Below are positions 38,779 to 46,836 of a DNA stretch of 64,000 bases, one piece after another. Origin of the DNA: Mesotaenium endlicherianum (lineage: Eukaryota; Streptophyta; Zygnematophyceae; Zygnematales; Mesotaeniaceae). Location: positions 236,559 through 300,558 of the forward strand of contig WELA01002708.1 in NCBI GenBank assembly GCA_009602735.1, written 5' to 3'. Position 1 is the first letter of the stretch; every line of letters starts with the position of its first letter. The notes under the pieces are model-generated. The model was not told the DNA's origin. It made no database searches and was given only the letters and a program-made list of their open reading frames with translations. The position numbers were made by a program, and so were the translations under genes.

Positions 38779-38800
38779 AGTCGGGAAGACAAGATTCGAA
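38779..38800 (-). repeat. Putative att site overlapping tRNA-Pro 3' end
   Basis: 22 bases identical to 9910-9931, covering the 3' T-arm and acceptor 3' strand of the tRNA plus two bases downstream. Identity stops at 38801, inside the T-arm, where the remnant copy has a different base. Confidence 0.7.
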
Positions 38801-38854
38801 CTTGCGACCCCTTGCACCCCATACAAGTGCGCTACCGGGCTGCGCCACTTCCCG
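38781..38854 (-). tRNA. tRNA-Pro (anticodon GGG)
   Basis: 74 nt with discriminator A at 38781; CCA is not encoded. The acceptor stem is CGGGAAG (38854-38848) paired with CTTCCCG (38788-38782). The D-arm has GCGC...GCGC, the anticodon stem is CTTGT/GCAAG with the 7-nt loop ATGGGGT (anticodon GGG at loop positions 3-5), the variable loop is GGGTC and the T-arm is GCAAG-TTCGAAT-CTTGT. All stems pair, including two G-U pairs. It is the intact copy at one boundary of the putative element. Confidence 0.93.
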
Positions 38855-38942
38855 AACATGGGTTGAATTGGGCTGCAAATATAGGGATGTAAACGCAAAT
38901 AGAAAATTTCAGATTATATTGCACAAAATTTTACACCGCTAC

Positions 38943-40208
38943 ATGAAGATTCTCATCAGCCAGGTTAAAATTACCGACCCACTCTCCCCCTTTAACGGTT
39001 CCGTAAAAGACATATTAATTGACAGTCATCACATCGCAAAAATCGCAGATAAAATCAGCGAGAAAGCAGATATCCAACTACATGAAAAAGACTTGCAGGT
39101 TTCTCCGGGTTGGGTAGACCCTTTCGTTCATTTTTGTGATCCCGGATACGAATTCAAAGAAACATTGGATACCGGAGCTGCTGCCGCTGCGGCTGGCGGC
39201 TTTACCAGGGTTTTTACCCTGCCCGATACACAGCCGGTAACCGATAATAAAGCGCAGGTTGAATACATCGCACAACGCGCTGTTTCACTGCCCGTCATCA
39301 TTCACCCAATGGGTACCGTTACCAAGAAAAAAGAAGGCAAAGAATTAGCAGAGATGTACGATATGCGCAACAGCGGGGCTATCGCTTTTTCAGACGGACT
39401 GGAGCCGGTACAATCAGCCGGACTGTTCCTGAAAGCGCTGCAATATGTAAAAGCATTCGACGGTGTACTGGTACAAATTCCCATTGATAAAAGCATTGGT
39501 GCAGGCGGACTCATGAACGAGGGCATCATCTCTACCCGGTTAGGCCTGCCTGGCTTGCCCGCCATAGCAGAAGAACTGATGATCCGCAGAGACCTTGAAC
39601 TGCTGCGCTATACGCAATCGAAACTGCATATCACAGCTGTGAGCACGCAGAAAAGCCTGGAACTGATCAAAGCCGCTAAGCAAGATGGTTTGCAGGTAAC
39701 TTGCAGTGTTACACCTTACCACCTCTTCTTCTCCGACGAAGACATGCAGCGTTACGATACCAATCTCAAACTGAATCCGCCACTCAGAAGCAAGGCCGAT
39801 GTACTCGCCTTGCGCAAAGCAGTATTGGACGGCACTGTGGACTGCCTTGCTTCACATCACCTGCCACAGGATTGGGATCATAAGACCTGCGAATTTGAAT
39901 ACGCACTGCCCGGTATGCTGGGCCTGCAAACACTGTTTGCTGTAGTCAATGAAGTACTGCCTGAATTAACAGATGCAAGACTGGTTCAACTGCTGGGTTC
40001 CAATGCCCGCGCCATCTTCGCGCTCCCCCCTGTTACCATTGCCGAAGGAGCCGAGGCTGAATTGAGCCTGTTCAGTAAAAAAGAAAACACCCTGCTTACC
40101 AAAGCAACCATCAGGAGTAAATCGGCCAACACGCCCTTCCTTGACAAGCCGTTGAAAGGAAAAGTTTTCGGAATTATCCATAAAGGAAAACTATCTTTAA
40201 ACAACTAA
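38943..40208 (+). CDS. Dihydroorotase-like amidohydrolase lacking metal ligands
   Basis: From ATG 38943, 421 residues; longer starts run into the tRNA. The whole length follows class I dihydroorotase (PyrC): 'HFCDPGYEFKETLDTG', 'LPDTQPVTDN', 'AFSDG', 'STQKSLELI', 'NPPLRS', 'LPGMLGLQTLF'. Several catalytic positions are changed: the HxH motif reads FVH, the conserved HVST reads AVST, and the TDHAPH motif reads SHHLPQ (Asp to Ser). The Asp of AFSDG is kept. This pattern resembles the inactive PyrC-like subunits known to assemble with aspartate transcarbamoylase. A separate active dihydroorotase is probably encoded elsewhere. The next gene starts 22 bases downstream. Confidence 0.85.
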   Translation: MKILISQVKITDPLSPFNGSVKDILIDSHHIAKIADKISEKADIQLHEKDLQVSPGWVDPFVHFCDPGYEFKETLDTGAAAAAAGGFTRVFTLPDTQPVTDNKAQVEYIAQRAVSLPVIIHPMGTVTKKKEGKELAEMYDMRNSGAIAFSDGLEPVQSAGLFLKALQYVKAFDGVLVQIPIDKSIGAGGLMNEGIISTRLGLPGLPAIAEELMIRRDLELLRYTQSKLHITAVSTQKSLELIKAAKQDGLQVTCSVTPYHLFFSDEDMQRYDTNLKLNPPLRSKADVLALRKAVLDGTVDCLASHHLPQDWDHKTCEFEYALPGMLGLQTLFAVVNEVLPELTDARLVQLLGSNARAIFALPPVTIAEGAEAELSLFSKKENTLLTKATIRSKSANTPFLDKPLKGKVFGIIHKGKLSLNN

Positions 40209-40230
40209 AACCAAACCTAAACAGCATATC

Positions 40231-40743
40231 ATGGAAAACAAAATCACTCCACCCTGGCTGAAGGGCTTGCTCATCAGTCTTATATTGATCGTGATCGGAC
40301 TGATCATCTATTTCGCCGGACAAGCACAGAATAAATCCCTCGGATGGATACAGTTCTGCATCATGATAGCTGCTATTATCTGGGCATGTACCAATTATGC
40401 CAAGCAGATGCAGGGCAATGTAACTTTTGGCAATGTGTTCGCACACGGTTTTAAAGTAACGGCCGCTATTGCTGCCATCACCGCTGTATATGTTTTCCTG
40501 GCTTTCAAATTCATTTATCCTGAAATGATCGACGCTTCTATAGAAGAAGCACGAAAGAACATGGAAGCAAAAGGCAATATGTCCGATGACCAAATCAAAC
40601 AGGGACTGGATATGATGAGGAAATTTTTCATGCCTTTTGCCATCGGCGGCATGCTGATCATGAGCGCTATATTGGGCGCCATAGCATCGCTGATCGGCGC
40701 CGCAGTTGCTAAAAAGAATCCCAACCCAACTTTAGAGCAGTAA
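40231..40743 (+). CDS. DUF4199 family membrane protein
   Basis: 170 residues with four hydrophobic segments (about 10-30, 40-57, 72-92, 130-155) and the DUF4199 layout: two N-terminal helices, 'TFGNVFAHGFKVT', a soluble helical loop ('ASIEEARKNMEAKGNMSDDQIKQG') and a Gly-rich last helix ('ILGAIASLIGAAVAKKNP'). The family is common in Bacteroidota and uncharacterised. It lies 6 bases before the glycosyltransferase gene, so probably in one transcript. Confidence 0.85.
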   Translation: MENKITPPWLKGLLISLILIVIGLIIYFAGQAQNKSLGWIQFCIMIAAIIWACTNYAKQMQGNVTFGNVFAHGFKVTAAIAAITAVYVFLAFKFIYPEMIDASIEEARKNMEAKGNMSDDQIKQGLDMMRKFFMPFAIGGMLIMSAILGAIASLIGAAVAKKNPNPTLEQ

Positions 40744-40749
40744 GCATAT

Positions 40750-41688
40750 ATGGATGTATCGATCGTAGTTCCCCTGTTCAATGAAGATGAATCGCTGCCC
40801 GAACTGTGCAGCTGGATTGAATCTGTTGCCACCACCCACCAGCTCAGCTATGAAGTGATACTGGTAGACGACGGAAGTACCGATGACAGTTGGAAAGTGA
40901 TCGAAGAGATCCATCAACGCAATAACCGTTTCAGGGGCATCAAATTCCAACGGAACTATGGTAAATCAGCTGCGTTAAACGAAGGCTTTAAAGCAGCCCA
41001 AGGCGATGTAGTCATTACCATGGATGCCGATATGCAGGACTCGCCCGACGAGATTCCCGAACTGCGCAGGATGATCGTTGAAGAAGGTTATGATATGGTG
41101 AGCGGTTGGAAAAAGAAGCGATACGATAATACTTTTACCAAAAACATTCCTTCCAAAATATACAATGCTGCGGCACGGAAAAGTTCCGGCATCATGCTGC
41201 ACGATTTTAACTGTGGTCTCAAATCATACAAACGCAAAGTGGTTAAAAGCATTGAAGTGTTTGGGGAGATGCACCGCTACATTCCTATCCTGGCCAAATG
41301 GGCAGGCTTTCGTAAGATCGGTGAGAAAGTGGTGGAACACCGCCCCCGCAAATACGGCGTAACCAAATTTGGCTGGAACCGTTTTGTAAACGGGTTCCTC
41401 GACCTGGCCACCATCATGTTCCTGGGTAAGTTCGGCAAGCGCCCCATGCAATTCTTCGGACTGCTGGGAACAGTGTTCTTCCTGATCGGTTTTATTGCCA
41501 GTATATACCTGGTGATTGCCAAATTTACCGTTGCCGATTTTGCATTGACCAACAGGCCCAGTTTTTACATCGCACTCACCACCATGATCATTGGTATGCA
41601 ACTTTTCCTTACTGGTTTCATAGCAGAGTTGGTTGCCCGCAATGCCAGTGAAAGGAATGCATACCTGGTCGAAAAGAAATTGGACTGA
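40750..41688 (+). CDS. Membrane-anchored family 2 glycosyltransferase (DPM1/GtrB-like)
   Basis: 312 residues. The GT-A domain has 'VSIVVPLFNEDESLPEL', 'VILVDDGSTDDSW' and the metal-binding 'TMDADMQDSPDEIP'. Two C-terminal membrane helices lie at about 235-260 and 275-297. This layout is that of polyprenyl-phosphate sugar transferases (DPM1, GtrB), which load a hexose on a lipid carrier at the inner face of the membrane. The exact sugar cannot be read. It precedes a GT4 enzyme and heptose biosynthesis genes, suggesting work on surface glycans. Confidence 0.9.
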   Translation: MDVSIVVPLFNEDESLPELCSWIESVATTHQLSYEVILVDDGSTDDSWKVIEEIHQRNNRFRGIKFQRNYGKSAALNEGFKAAQGDVVITMDADMQDSPDEIPELRRMIVEEGYDMVSGWKKKRYDNTFTKNIPSKIYNAAARKSSGIMLHDFNCGLKSYKRKVVKSIEVFGEMHRYIPILAKWAGFRKIGEKVVEHRPRKYGVTKFGWNRFVNGFLDLATIMFLGKFGKRPMQFFGLLGTVFFLIGFIASIYLVIAKFTVADFALTNRPSFYIALTTMIIGMQLFLTGFIAELVARNASERNAYLVEKKLD

Positions 41689-41713
41689 CCGCTCTTTTGT
41701 TGATATTTGGATC

Positions 41714-42841
41714 ATGAAGAAAAAGCTGATCATCATAGGTCCCGCCTGGCCGCTGCGCGGCGGCGGTTTGGCAACTTTCAATGAAAGGTTGGCACTGGAA
41801 TATATCAGGCAGGGATTTGATACTACCATCTATACTTTTTCATTACAATACCCCAATTTTTTATTCCCCGGGAGTTCGCAATACACTGATGAACCTGCGC
41901 CTGAAAGCATACCTATTAAAGTACGCATCAATTCCATCAACCCCTTCAACTGGTGGAAAGTTGGCAGGGAATTGAAAGCATTGGCACCCGATTACATTGT
42001 AGTACGCTACTGGATTCCATTCATGGGCCCCTGTTTTGGTACCATCCTGCGAATAGTAAAAACGAATAAGCTTACCCGGATCATCTGCATCGCAGATAAT
42101 ATCATACCGCATGAAAAACGTCCCGGCGACAAACTTTTCACACAATATTTTATACAACCGGTGCACGGGTTCATCACCATGAGCAAACAGGTGCAACAGG
42201 ATCTGCAACAGTTCACCAACAAACCATCGCAACTGGTACCGCATCCACTGTACGATAATTTCGGTACGGCCATACCAAAAGATGTTGCAAGAGGCAAGTT
42301 GAAACTACCGGCAAATGATCAAATCATTTTATTCTTCGGCTTCATCCGTAAATACAAGGGACTCGACCTGTTACTGGAAGCGATGAATGACGAACGCATA
42401 CGCAAAGCAGGAATCAAATTGCTCGTTACCGGTGAGTTCTATGAAAACCGCGAACCTTACGACCAACTGATAGAACGGTTACAGATCGCCCCGCAACTGT
42501 TGTTACATACGGGGTTCATACCCAACCACGAAGTGGCTTATTATGTCAGCGCCGCTGATTTCATTATCCAGCCTTACCGCGATGCAACCCAAAGCGGCGT
42601 AACGCCGTTGGCCTATCATTTCGAAAAGCCCATGCTGGTTACCAATGTTGGCGGATTGCCCGACCTGGTGCCGGATGGTAAAGTGGGAGTGGTTGTTGAA
42701 CCGAATGCTGCAGCCATTGCCACCGGTATCTTGCAACTGTATGAATTAGGTGAAAATTATTTTTTGCCGCATCTTCGCAATGAAAAACAGCGGTATAGCT
42801 GGACAAGGCTCACCGAAACCATTACAACCCTAGTTCCATGA
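41714..42841 (+). CDS. Family 4 glycosyltransferase
   Basis: The ATG at 41714 (MKKKLIIIGPAWPLRGGG) gives 375 residues; upstream codons overlap the previous gene. The GT-B fold is shown by the N-terminal 'PLRGGGLATFNERLALEY' and the C-terminal GT4 block 'LLLHTGFIPNHEVAYYVSAADFIIQPYRDATQSGVTPLAYHFEKPMLVTNVGGLPDLV', where the ExxxxxxxE position reads QSGVTPLAYHFEKP. It overlaps the gmhA start by 4 bases (ATGA), so the two are translationally coupled. Acceptor and donor unknown. Confidence 0.88.
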   Translation: MKKKLIIIGPAWPLRGGGLATFNERLALEYIRQGFDTTIYTFSLQYPNFLFPGSSQYTDEPAPESIPIKVRINSINPFNWWKVGRELKALAPDYIVVRYWIPFMGPCFGTILRIVKTNKLTRIICIADNIIPHEKRPGDKLFTQYFIQPVHGFITMSKQVQQDLQQFTNKPSQLVPHPLYDNFGTAIPKDVARGKLKLPANDQIILFFGFIRKYKGLDLLLEAMNDERIRKAGIKLLVTGEFYENREPYDQLIERLQIAPQLLLHTGFIPNHEVAYYVSAADFIIQPYRDATQSGVTPLAYHFEKPMLVTNVGGLPDLVPDGKVGVVVEPNAAAIATGILQLYELGENYFLPHLRNEKQRYSWTRLTETITTLVP

Positions 42842-43413
42842 ACGGAAAAATAAAAGAGCTCATTGCAGCATCCATTGAAGTGAAGCGCCAGGTGCTGGAA
42901 GATGCAGCTCTCCAACAAACCATACAGCAGGTAATTGATATAGTGACCACCACCTTCCAAAAAGGCAATAAAGTATTGTTTTGTGGCAATGGTGGCAGTG
43001 CTGCCGATGCCCAACACCTGGCTGCCGAATTTTCCGGCAGGTTTTATAAAGACCGTAAAGCGCTTCCTTCCGAAGCACTGCACTGCAACACTTCTTACAT
43101 AACAGCCGTTGCTAATGATTACAGCTACGATGTGATCTATTCAAGACTGGTAGACGGGATGTGTGTAGCCGGTGATGTATTGATCGGACTGAGCACATCG
43201 GGTAATTCGGGTAATATCCTCAAAGCTTTTGAAACAGCAAAAGAAAAAGGAGTGATCACGATTGGCATGACAGGCGCAAGCGGAGGAAAAATGAAAGCCA
43301 TCAGCGATTACCTTATCAACGTACCTTCCACCGATACACCGCGCATACAGGAATCGCATATACTGATCGGACATATTATTTGCCAATTGGTAGAAGCTAA
43401 TATTTTCGGATAA
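42838..43413 (+). CDS. gmhA: Sedoheptulose-7-phosphate isomerase
   Basis: 191 residues, normal length for GmhA. It has the SIS-domain signature 'FCGNGGSAADAQHLAAEFSGRF', 'SEALHCNTSYITAVANDYSYDVIYSRLV', 'LIGLSTSGNSGNI' and 'TPRIQESHILIGHIICQLVE' with the catalytic His. It makes D-glycero-D-manno-heptose 7-phosphate, the first step to ADP-heptose, in the cytoplasm. It overlaps the GT4 gene by 4 bases and is followed by gmhB 2 bases later, forming a heptose operon. The kinase/adenylyltransferase (HldE) is not in the window. Confidence 0.93.
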   Translation: MNGKIKELIAASIEVKRQVLEDAALQQTIQQVIDIVTTTFQKGNKVLFCGNGGSAADAQHLAAEFSGRFYKDRKALPSEALHCNTSYITAVANDYSYDVIYSRLVDGMCVAGDVLIGLSTSGNSGNILKAFETAKEKGVITIGMTGASGGKMKAISDYLINVPSTDTPRIQESHILIGHIICQLVEANIFG

Positions 43414-43415
43414 TC

Positions 43416-43964
43416 ATGCTGCCACTCAAAGAGATCGATCATAACTGGACCCTCTTCCTCGACCGCGACGGAGTGATCAACCACGAAAAGGATAATGACT
43501 ATATCCTCAACTGGAGTGAATTTGTATTCTATCCCGAAAGCCTCGAAGCGCTTCCCTTGCTGGCCAGGCATTTTCGCAGAATCATATTAGTTACTAACCA
43601 GAAAGGTATTGGAAAAGGCTTGATGAGCGAAGCCGATCTTACCAACATCCACAGGCACATGCTGGATGAAATTGAAACCAGGGGCGGGCGCATCGATCGC
43701 ATCTATTTTTGCTCCGACCTCAACAACCTTTCCCCCAACCGGAAACCCCAGCCAGGTATGGCTTTCAAGGCACAAAAAGACGCTCCAGCAATCGTATTCA
43801 GCAAGAGCATCATGGTCGGCAATCGTTTAAGTGATATGCAGTTCGGGCGCAACGCAGGCATGCACACGGTTTTCCTCGCCACCACGCATCCTGAAGTACC
43901 CTACCCCGATCCGCTGATCGACCTGCGGGTGGACACCTTGTTGGAATTTGCCCGCCTGCTCTAA
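43416..43964 (+). CDS. gmhB: D-glycero-D-manno-heptose-1,7-bisphosphate 7-phosphatase
   Basis: 182-residue HAD phosphatase. Motif I is 'LFLDRDGVIN' (nucleophile Asp plus Asp+2), motif II 'LVTNQKGIGKG', then 'RKPQPGM' (Lys) and motif IV 'MVGNRLSDMQFGRNAG'. The zinc loop of classical GmhB (Cys-rich before the RKP) is missing: only one Cys is left in 'CSDLNNLSPNRKP'. The family otherwise fits, and the position next to gmhA supports the call. A histidinol-phosphatase-like HAD is the alternative. Confidence 0.88.
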   Translation: MLPLKEIDHNWTLFLDRDGVINHEKDNDYILNWSEFVFYPESLEALPLLARHFRRIILVTNQKGIGKGLMSEADLTNIHRHMLDEIETRGGRIDRIYFCSDLNNLSPNRKPQPGMAFKAQKDAPAIVFSKSIMVGNRLSDMQFGRNAGMHTVFLATTHPEVPYPDPLIDLRVDTLLEFARLL

Positions 43965-44010
43965 CAAAATCTTTACATAAGATTCCTGATATTTGTTCAT
44001 ATCATTCGTT

Positions 44011-44892
44011 ATGAAAAGAACAGGTTTTGTTTGCCTGCTGCTGTTGACAACATCTTTACTCAATGCACAAAAATCTACCAATGAATATGTGCAAAAAATA
44101 CAGGGCATTGAAACGGTTATCAAACCTTATGCTACGGCCATTATGGAGTCGGAAGAAATGCCGGACCGGTTCAGGGCAGACAGTTTCTTTACACGCGGAC
44201 TGGTGCAGGCTTTGCGTGTTCCGTATTCTTTTTCTTACCCCTTCGATTCACTGACCACCATTTCAAAATTATACGCGCCTGACAGCAGTTTTCGCATCTT
44301 TACCTGGCAGGTGATGAAAGATTACACGTATTACCGCCAGAAAGGTGTGATACAAATACATACAACAGATGGTTCGCTGAAGATATTCCCTCTGTTTGAT
44401 TTTTCTGAATTCACCGAAGCGCCGGTGGACTCTGTACGCAGCAACCGCAACTGGATCGGCGCTATTTATTACAGCATCATCCTCAAAGAATACAACCACA
44501 AAAAATATTATACACTGATGGGTTATGACGAGAACGATGCACGCACCACCAAAAAATGGGTTGAAGTACTAACGTTTGCTACCGATGGTAGTCCGCAATT
44601 CGGCGGCCGTTATTTCAGCTATCCCAACGATGCGCTGAAACCGCCACAGCCCGCTTACCGTTTCTGCCTGGAATTCAAAAAAGGCGCCAACGCCAAACTC
44701 AATTACGACCGCGACCTGGACCTCATTATATTCTCACATCTTACCAGTGAGACTGGTGAGACTGCACAGAAACATACACTGGTGCCGGAAGGAAGCTATG
44801 AAGGCTTTCAATGGATTTCCGGCAAATGGGTGTACAAACGGGTGGTTGCAGAAGTAGATCCCAGTTCCAAGGTTAATCCGCCGCGACAATGA
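44011..44892 (+). CDS. Periplasmic protein of unknown function
   Basis: From ATG 44011, 293 residues with a clear signal peptide (KRTGFVCLLLLTTSLLNAQ). The mature part is mixed alpha/beta with 'FRIFTWQVMKDYTYYRQKGVIQ', 'YTLMGYDENDARTTKKWVEVLTF' and 'FKKGANAKLNYDRDLDLIIFSHL'. I do not recognise a named family; similar signal-bearing proteins are common in Bacteroidota. It follows gmhB by 46 bases and may share its transcript. Confidence 0.75.
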   Translation: MKRTGFVCLLLLTTSLLNAQKSTNEYVQKIQGIETVIKPYATAIMESEEMPDRFRADSFFTRGLVQALRVPYSFSYPFDSLTTISKLYAPDSSFRIFTWQVMKDYTYYRQKGVIQIHTTDGSLKIFPLFDFSEFTEAPVDSVRSNRNWIGAIYYSIILKEYNHKKYYTLMGYDENDARTTKKWVEVLTFATDGSPQFGGRYFSYPNDALKPPQPAYRFCLEFKKGANAKLNYDRDLDLIIFSHLTSETGETAQKHTLVPEGSYEGFQWISGKWVYKRVVAEVDPSSKVNPPRQ

Positions 44893-44962
44893 GTTGAGAG
44901 TTGTTAGATGTTAGTTGTTAGAAATATGAAAGATAATCTACCAACTGACAACTAATCTAATT
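44890..44962. repeat. Imperfect inverted repeat of TTAGTTGTtAG type
   Basis: The left part has two TTAGTTGTTAG-like units and the right part the complementary CTgACAACTAATCTAA. They form an imperfect hairpin between two convergent genes and overlap the last bases of lepA. It may act as a two-way terminator. Confidence 0.5.
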
Positions 44963-46736
44963 TGAGTACAGCCAAAAACGCTTCCTGCGGCACTTCTACG
45001 TTACCGATCTGTCGCATGCGTTTCTTTCCTTCTTTTTGTTTTTCCAGGAGTTTCCGCTTACGGCTGATATCACCACCATAACATTTGGCGGTAACGTCTT
45101 TGCGCATAGCGCTGATATTTTCGCGCGCAATGATCTTGGCGCCGATGGCAGCCTGGATGGCTATCTGGAACTGTTGCCTGGGTAGCAACTCTTTTAATTT
45201 TTCGCAAAGCTTCCTGCCGAAATCCTGCGCACGGCTGCGGTGGATAAGGGCGCTGAGGGCATCCACTTTATCATTGTTGAGGAGGATATCCATTTTTACG
45301 ATATCTGCTTCGCGCCAGTCGATCGGTGTATAATCGAAAGAAGCATAGCCCCGTGTAGAACTTTTCAATTTATCATAGAAATCAAATACGATCTCAGTAA
45401 GCGGCATTTCAAAGATCAGCTCAACACGTGTGGGTGTGAGATAACTTTGATTGATGAGTATGCCCCGTTTACCCAGGCAAAGCGTCATGATGTTGCCGAT
45501 GTACTCCGGCAAAGTGATGATCTGTGCCTTGATAAAAGGCTCTTCAATCCTGTCTATCTTAACAGGGTCGGGCATTTCGGCCGGGTTATTGACAATGATC
45601 TTCTCCCCTCTTGTAGTATAAGCGTGGAAGCTAACGTTGGGTACGGTGGTAATAACCGTTTGGTTAAACTCCCGCTCCAGCCGCTCCTGTATGATTTCCA
45701 TGTGCAGGAGACCCAGGAAGCCGCAACGGAAACCAAAGCCCAGCGCCTGGGAAGTTTCCAGTTCGAAAGTAAGTGAGGCATCATTCAACTGCAGCTTGTC
45801 CATACAATCACGCAGTTCTTCGAATTCATCTGTATTCACCGGGAAGATACCGGCAAATACCATGGGCTTCACTTCTTCGAAACCATGGATCATTTCACCG
45901 GGATTGTTGGCAAGGGTAATGGTATCACCCACTTTCACCTCTTTAGCGTTCTTGATGCCGGTGATGATGTATCCTACATCTCCTGCAGCGACTTCATTTT
46001 TGGGCGTCATGCTGAGTTTGAGCACCCCTACTTCATCTGCAAAATAATCGTTACCGGTAGATATGAAACGTATCTTATCGCCTTTGCGGATCACCCCGTT
46101 GAGGATGCGGTAATATACAATAATACCCCTGAAACTATTGAACACGCTATCGAATATCAGGGCCTGCAAAGGAGCGTCTACATTGCCTTCAGGAGCAGGT
46201 ATACGCTCAACAATAGCCTGTAAAATTTCTTCGATACCAATACCCGATTTGCCGCTGGCCAGCAGGATGTCTTCCTGCTTACAACCAATGAGGTCCACGA
46301 TCTGGTCGGTCACTTCAGGTATCTTGGCACCATCCATATCGATCTTATTGATAACCGGGATGATCTCAAGGTCATTGTCAATTGCCAGGTATAAGTTACT
46401 GATTGTCTGAGCCTGTATGCCCTGTGAAGCATCCACCAGCAAGAGGGCTCCTTCACAGGCGGCCAGTGCGCGGCTCACTTCATAACTGAAATCCACGTGG
46501 CCGGGTGTATCGATCAGGTTCAGTACATATTGTTCGCCCTTATACGAGTAGTTGATCTGTATCGCATGACTTTTAATAGTAATACCTTTCTCCCGCTCAA
46601 GGTCCATATCGTCCAGCACCTGGTCCATCATCTCCCGCTCGCCAATGGTTTTGGTATGTTCCAATAACCTGTCAGCCAGCGTACTCTTACCATGGTCGAT
46701 ATGCGCAATGATGCAAAAATTCCTGATCTTCTTCAT
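44952..46736 (-). CDS. lepA: Elongation factor 4
   Basis: From ATG 46736 ([19 protein letters not shown]), 594 residues, the usual LepA length. GTPase motifs: G1 'AHIDHGKST', G2 '[10 protein letters not shown]', G3 'DTPGHVDF', G4 'NKID'. The LepA-specific C-terminal domain ends '[36 protein letters not shown]'-like, with the typical KKRMR stretch and PQEAF. The longer frame upstream encodes repeat-derived sequence and is rejected. It back-translocates or remodels stalled ribosomes. Monocistronic by appearance. Confidence 0.97.
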   Translation of the reverse strand: MKKIRNFCIIAHIDHGKSTLADRLLEHTKTIGEREMMDQVLDDMDLEREKGITIKSHAIQINYSYKGEQYVLNLIDTPGHVDFSYEVSRALAACEGALLLVDASQGIQAQTISNLYLAIDNDLEIIPVINKIDMDGAKIPEVTDQIVDLIGCKQEDILLASGKSGIGIEEILQAIVERIPAPEGNVDAPLQALIFDSVFNSFRGIIVYYRILNGVIRKGDKIRFISTGNDYFADEVGVLKLSMTPKNEVAAGDVGYIITGIKNAKEVKVGDTITLANNPGEMIHGFEEVKPMVFAGIFPVNTDEFEELRDCMDKLQLNDASLTFELETSQALGFGFRCGFLGLLHMEIIQERLEREFNQTVITTVPNVSFHAYTTRGEKIIVNNPAEMPDPVKIDRIEEPFIKAQIITLPEYIGNIMTLCLGKRGILINQSYLTPTRVELIFEMPLTEIVFDFYDKLKSSTRGYASFDYTPIDWREADIVKMDILLNNDKVDALSALIHRSRAQDFGRKLCEKLKELLPRQQFQIAIQAAIGAKIIARENISAMRKDVTAKCYGGDISRKRKLLEKQKEGKKRMRQIGNVEVPQEAFLAVLKLD

Positions 46737-46766
46737 AGAGCAGCAAAGATAATTGATCAATTCGGC

Positions 46767-46818
46767 AATTCGGCAATTCGACAATTGACGCATATTTTCA
46801 TTGTCGAATTGCCGAATT
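46767..46818. repeat. 19-bp perfect inverted repeat (interspersed AATTCGnCAATT family)
   Basis: Arms 46767-46785 and 46800-46818 are exact reverse complements around a 14-nt loop. Extra half-copies of the CAATTCGGCAATT unit lie on both sides (46758-46850). Related sequence recurs at 58780-58860. It sits between tpiA and lepA and has no T run, so it looks like a REP-type repeat rather than a standard terminator. Confidence 0.75.
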
Positions 46819-46836
46819 AACTAATTGGCAAATTGT

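Larger units (their letters stand above)
38114..38780. other. Non-coding region between giant gene and tRNA with recombination-like repeats
   Basis: 667 bases without an intact gene. They hold the recombinase remnant, a hairpin with 9-bp arms (38520-38528 / 38548-38556), a 10-bp inverted repeat TGTGTCAGGC (38129-38138) versus 38539-38548, a 7-bp palindrome-like GGTTCGA...TCGAACC at 38440-38466 and the tRNA terminator. Spaced short repeats of this kind are common in attP arms, but this is suggestive only. No clear terminator for the giant operon is seen. Confidence 0.55.
9910..38800. mobile_element. Putative integrated element at tRNA-Pro, integrase decayed
   Basis: About 28.9 kb bounded by the 22-bp direct repeats of the tRNA-Pro 3' end. 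Inside lie a signalling set (10.1-13.6 kb), the six-gene giant-protein operon (14.3-38.1 kb) and a recombinase-like N-terminal remnant (38286-38375) close to the tRNA end, where integrase genes normally sit. No intact integrase, relaxase, replication or phage structural gene is present, so the element would now be immobile. The repeats could also reflect an older insertion later replaced by other DNA. Confidence 0.5.

Noticed and set aside
9910-38800. An intact prophage or conjugative element
   Set aside because: No capsid, portal, terminase, tail, relaxase or transfer genes are recognisable, and only a fragment of a recombinase is seen.
38635-38898. 87-codon minus-strand frame over the tRNA
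   Set aside because: It reads through the tRNA-Pro gene and its terminator; the protein is a translation of tRNA sequence.
44011-44892. Assignment of the periplasmic protein to the heptose pathway
   Set aside because: It only follows gmhB; nothing in its sequence links it to sugars.
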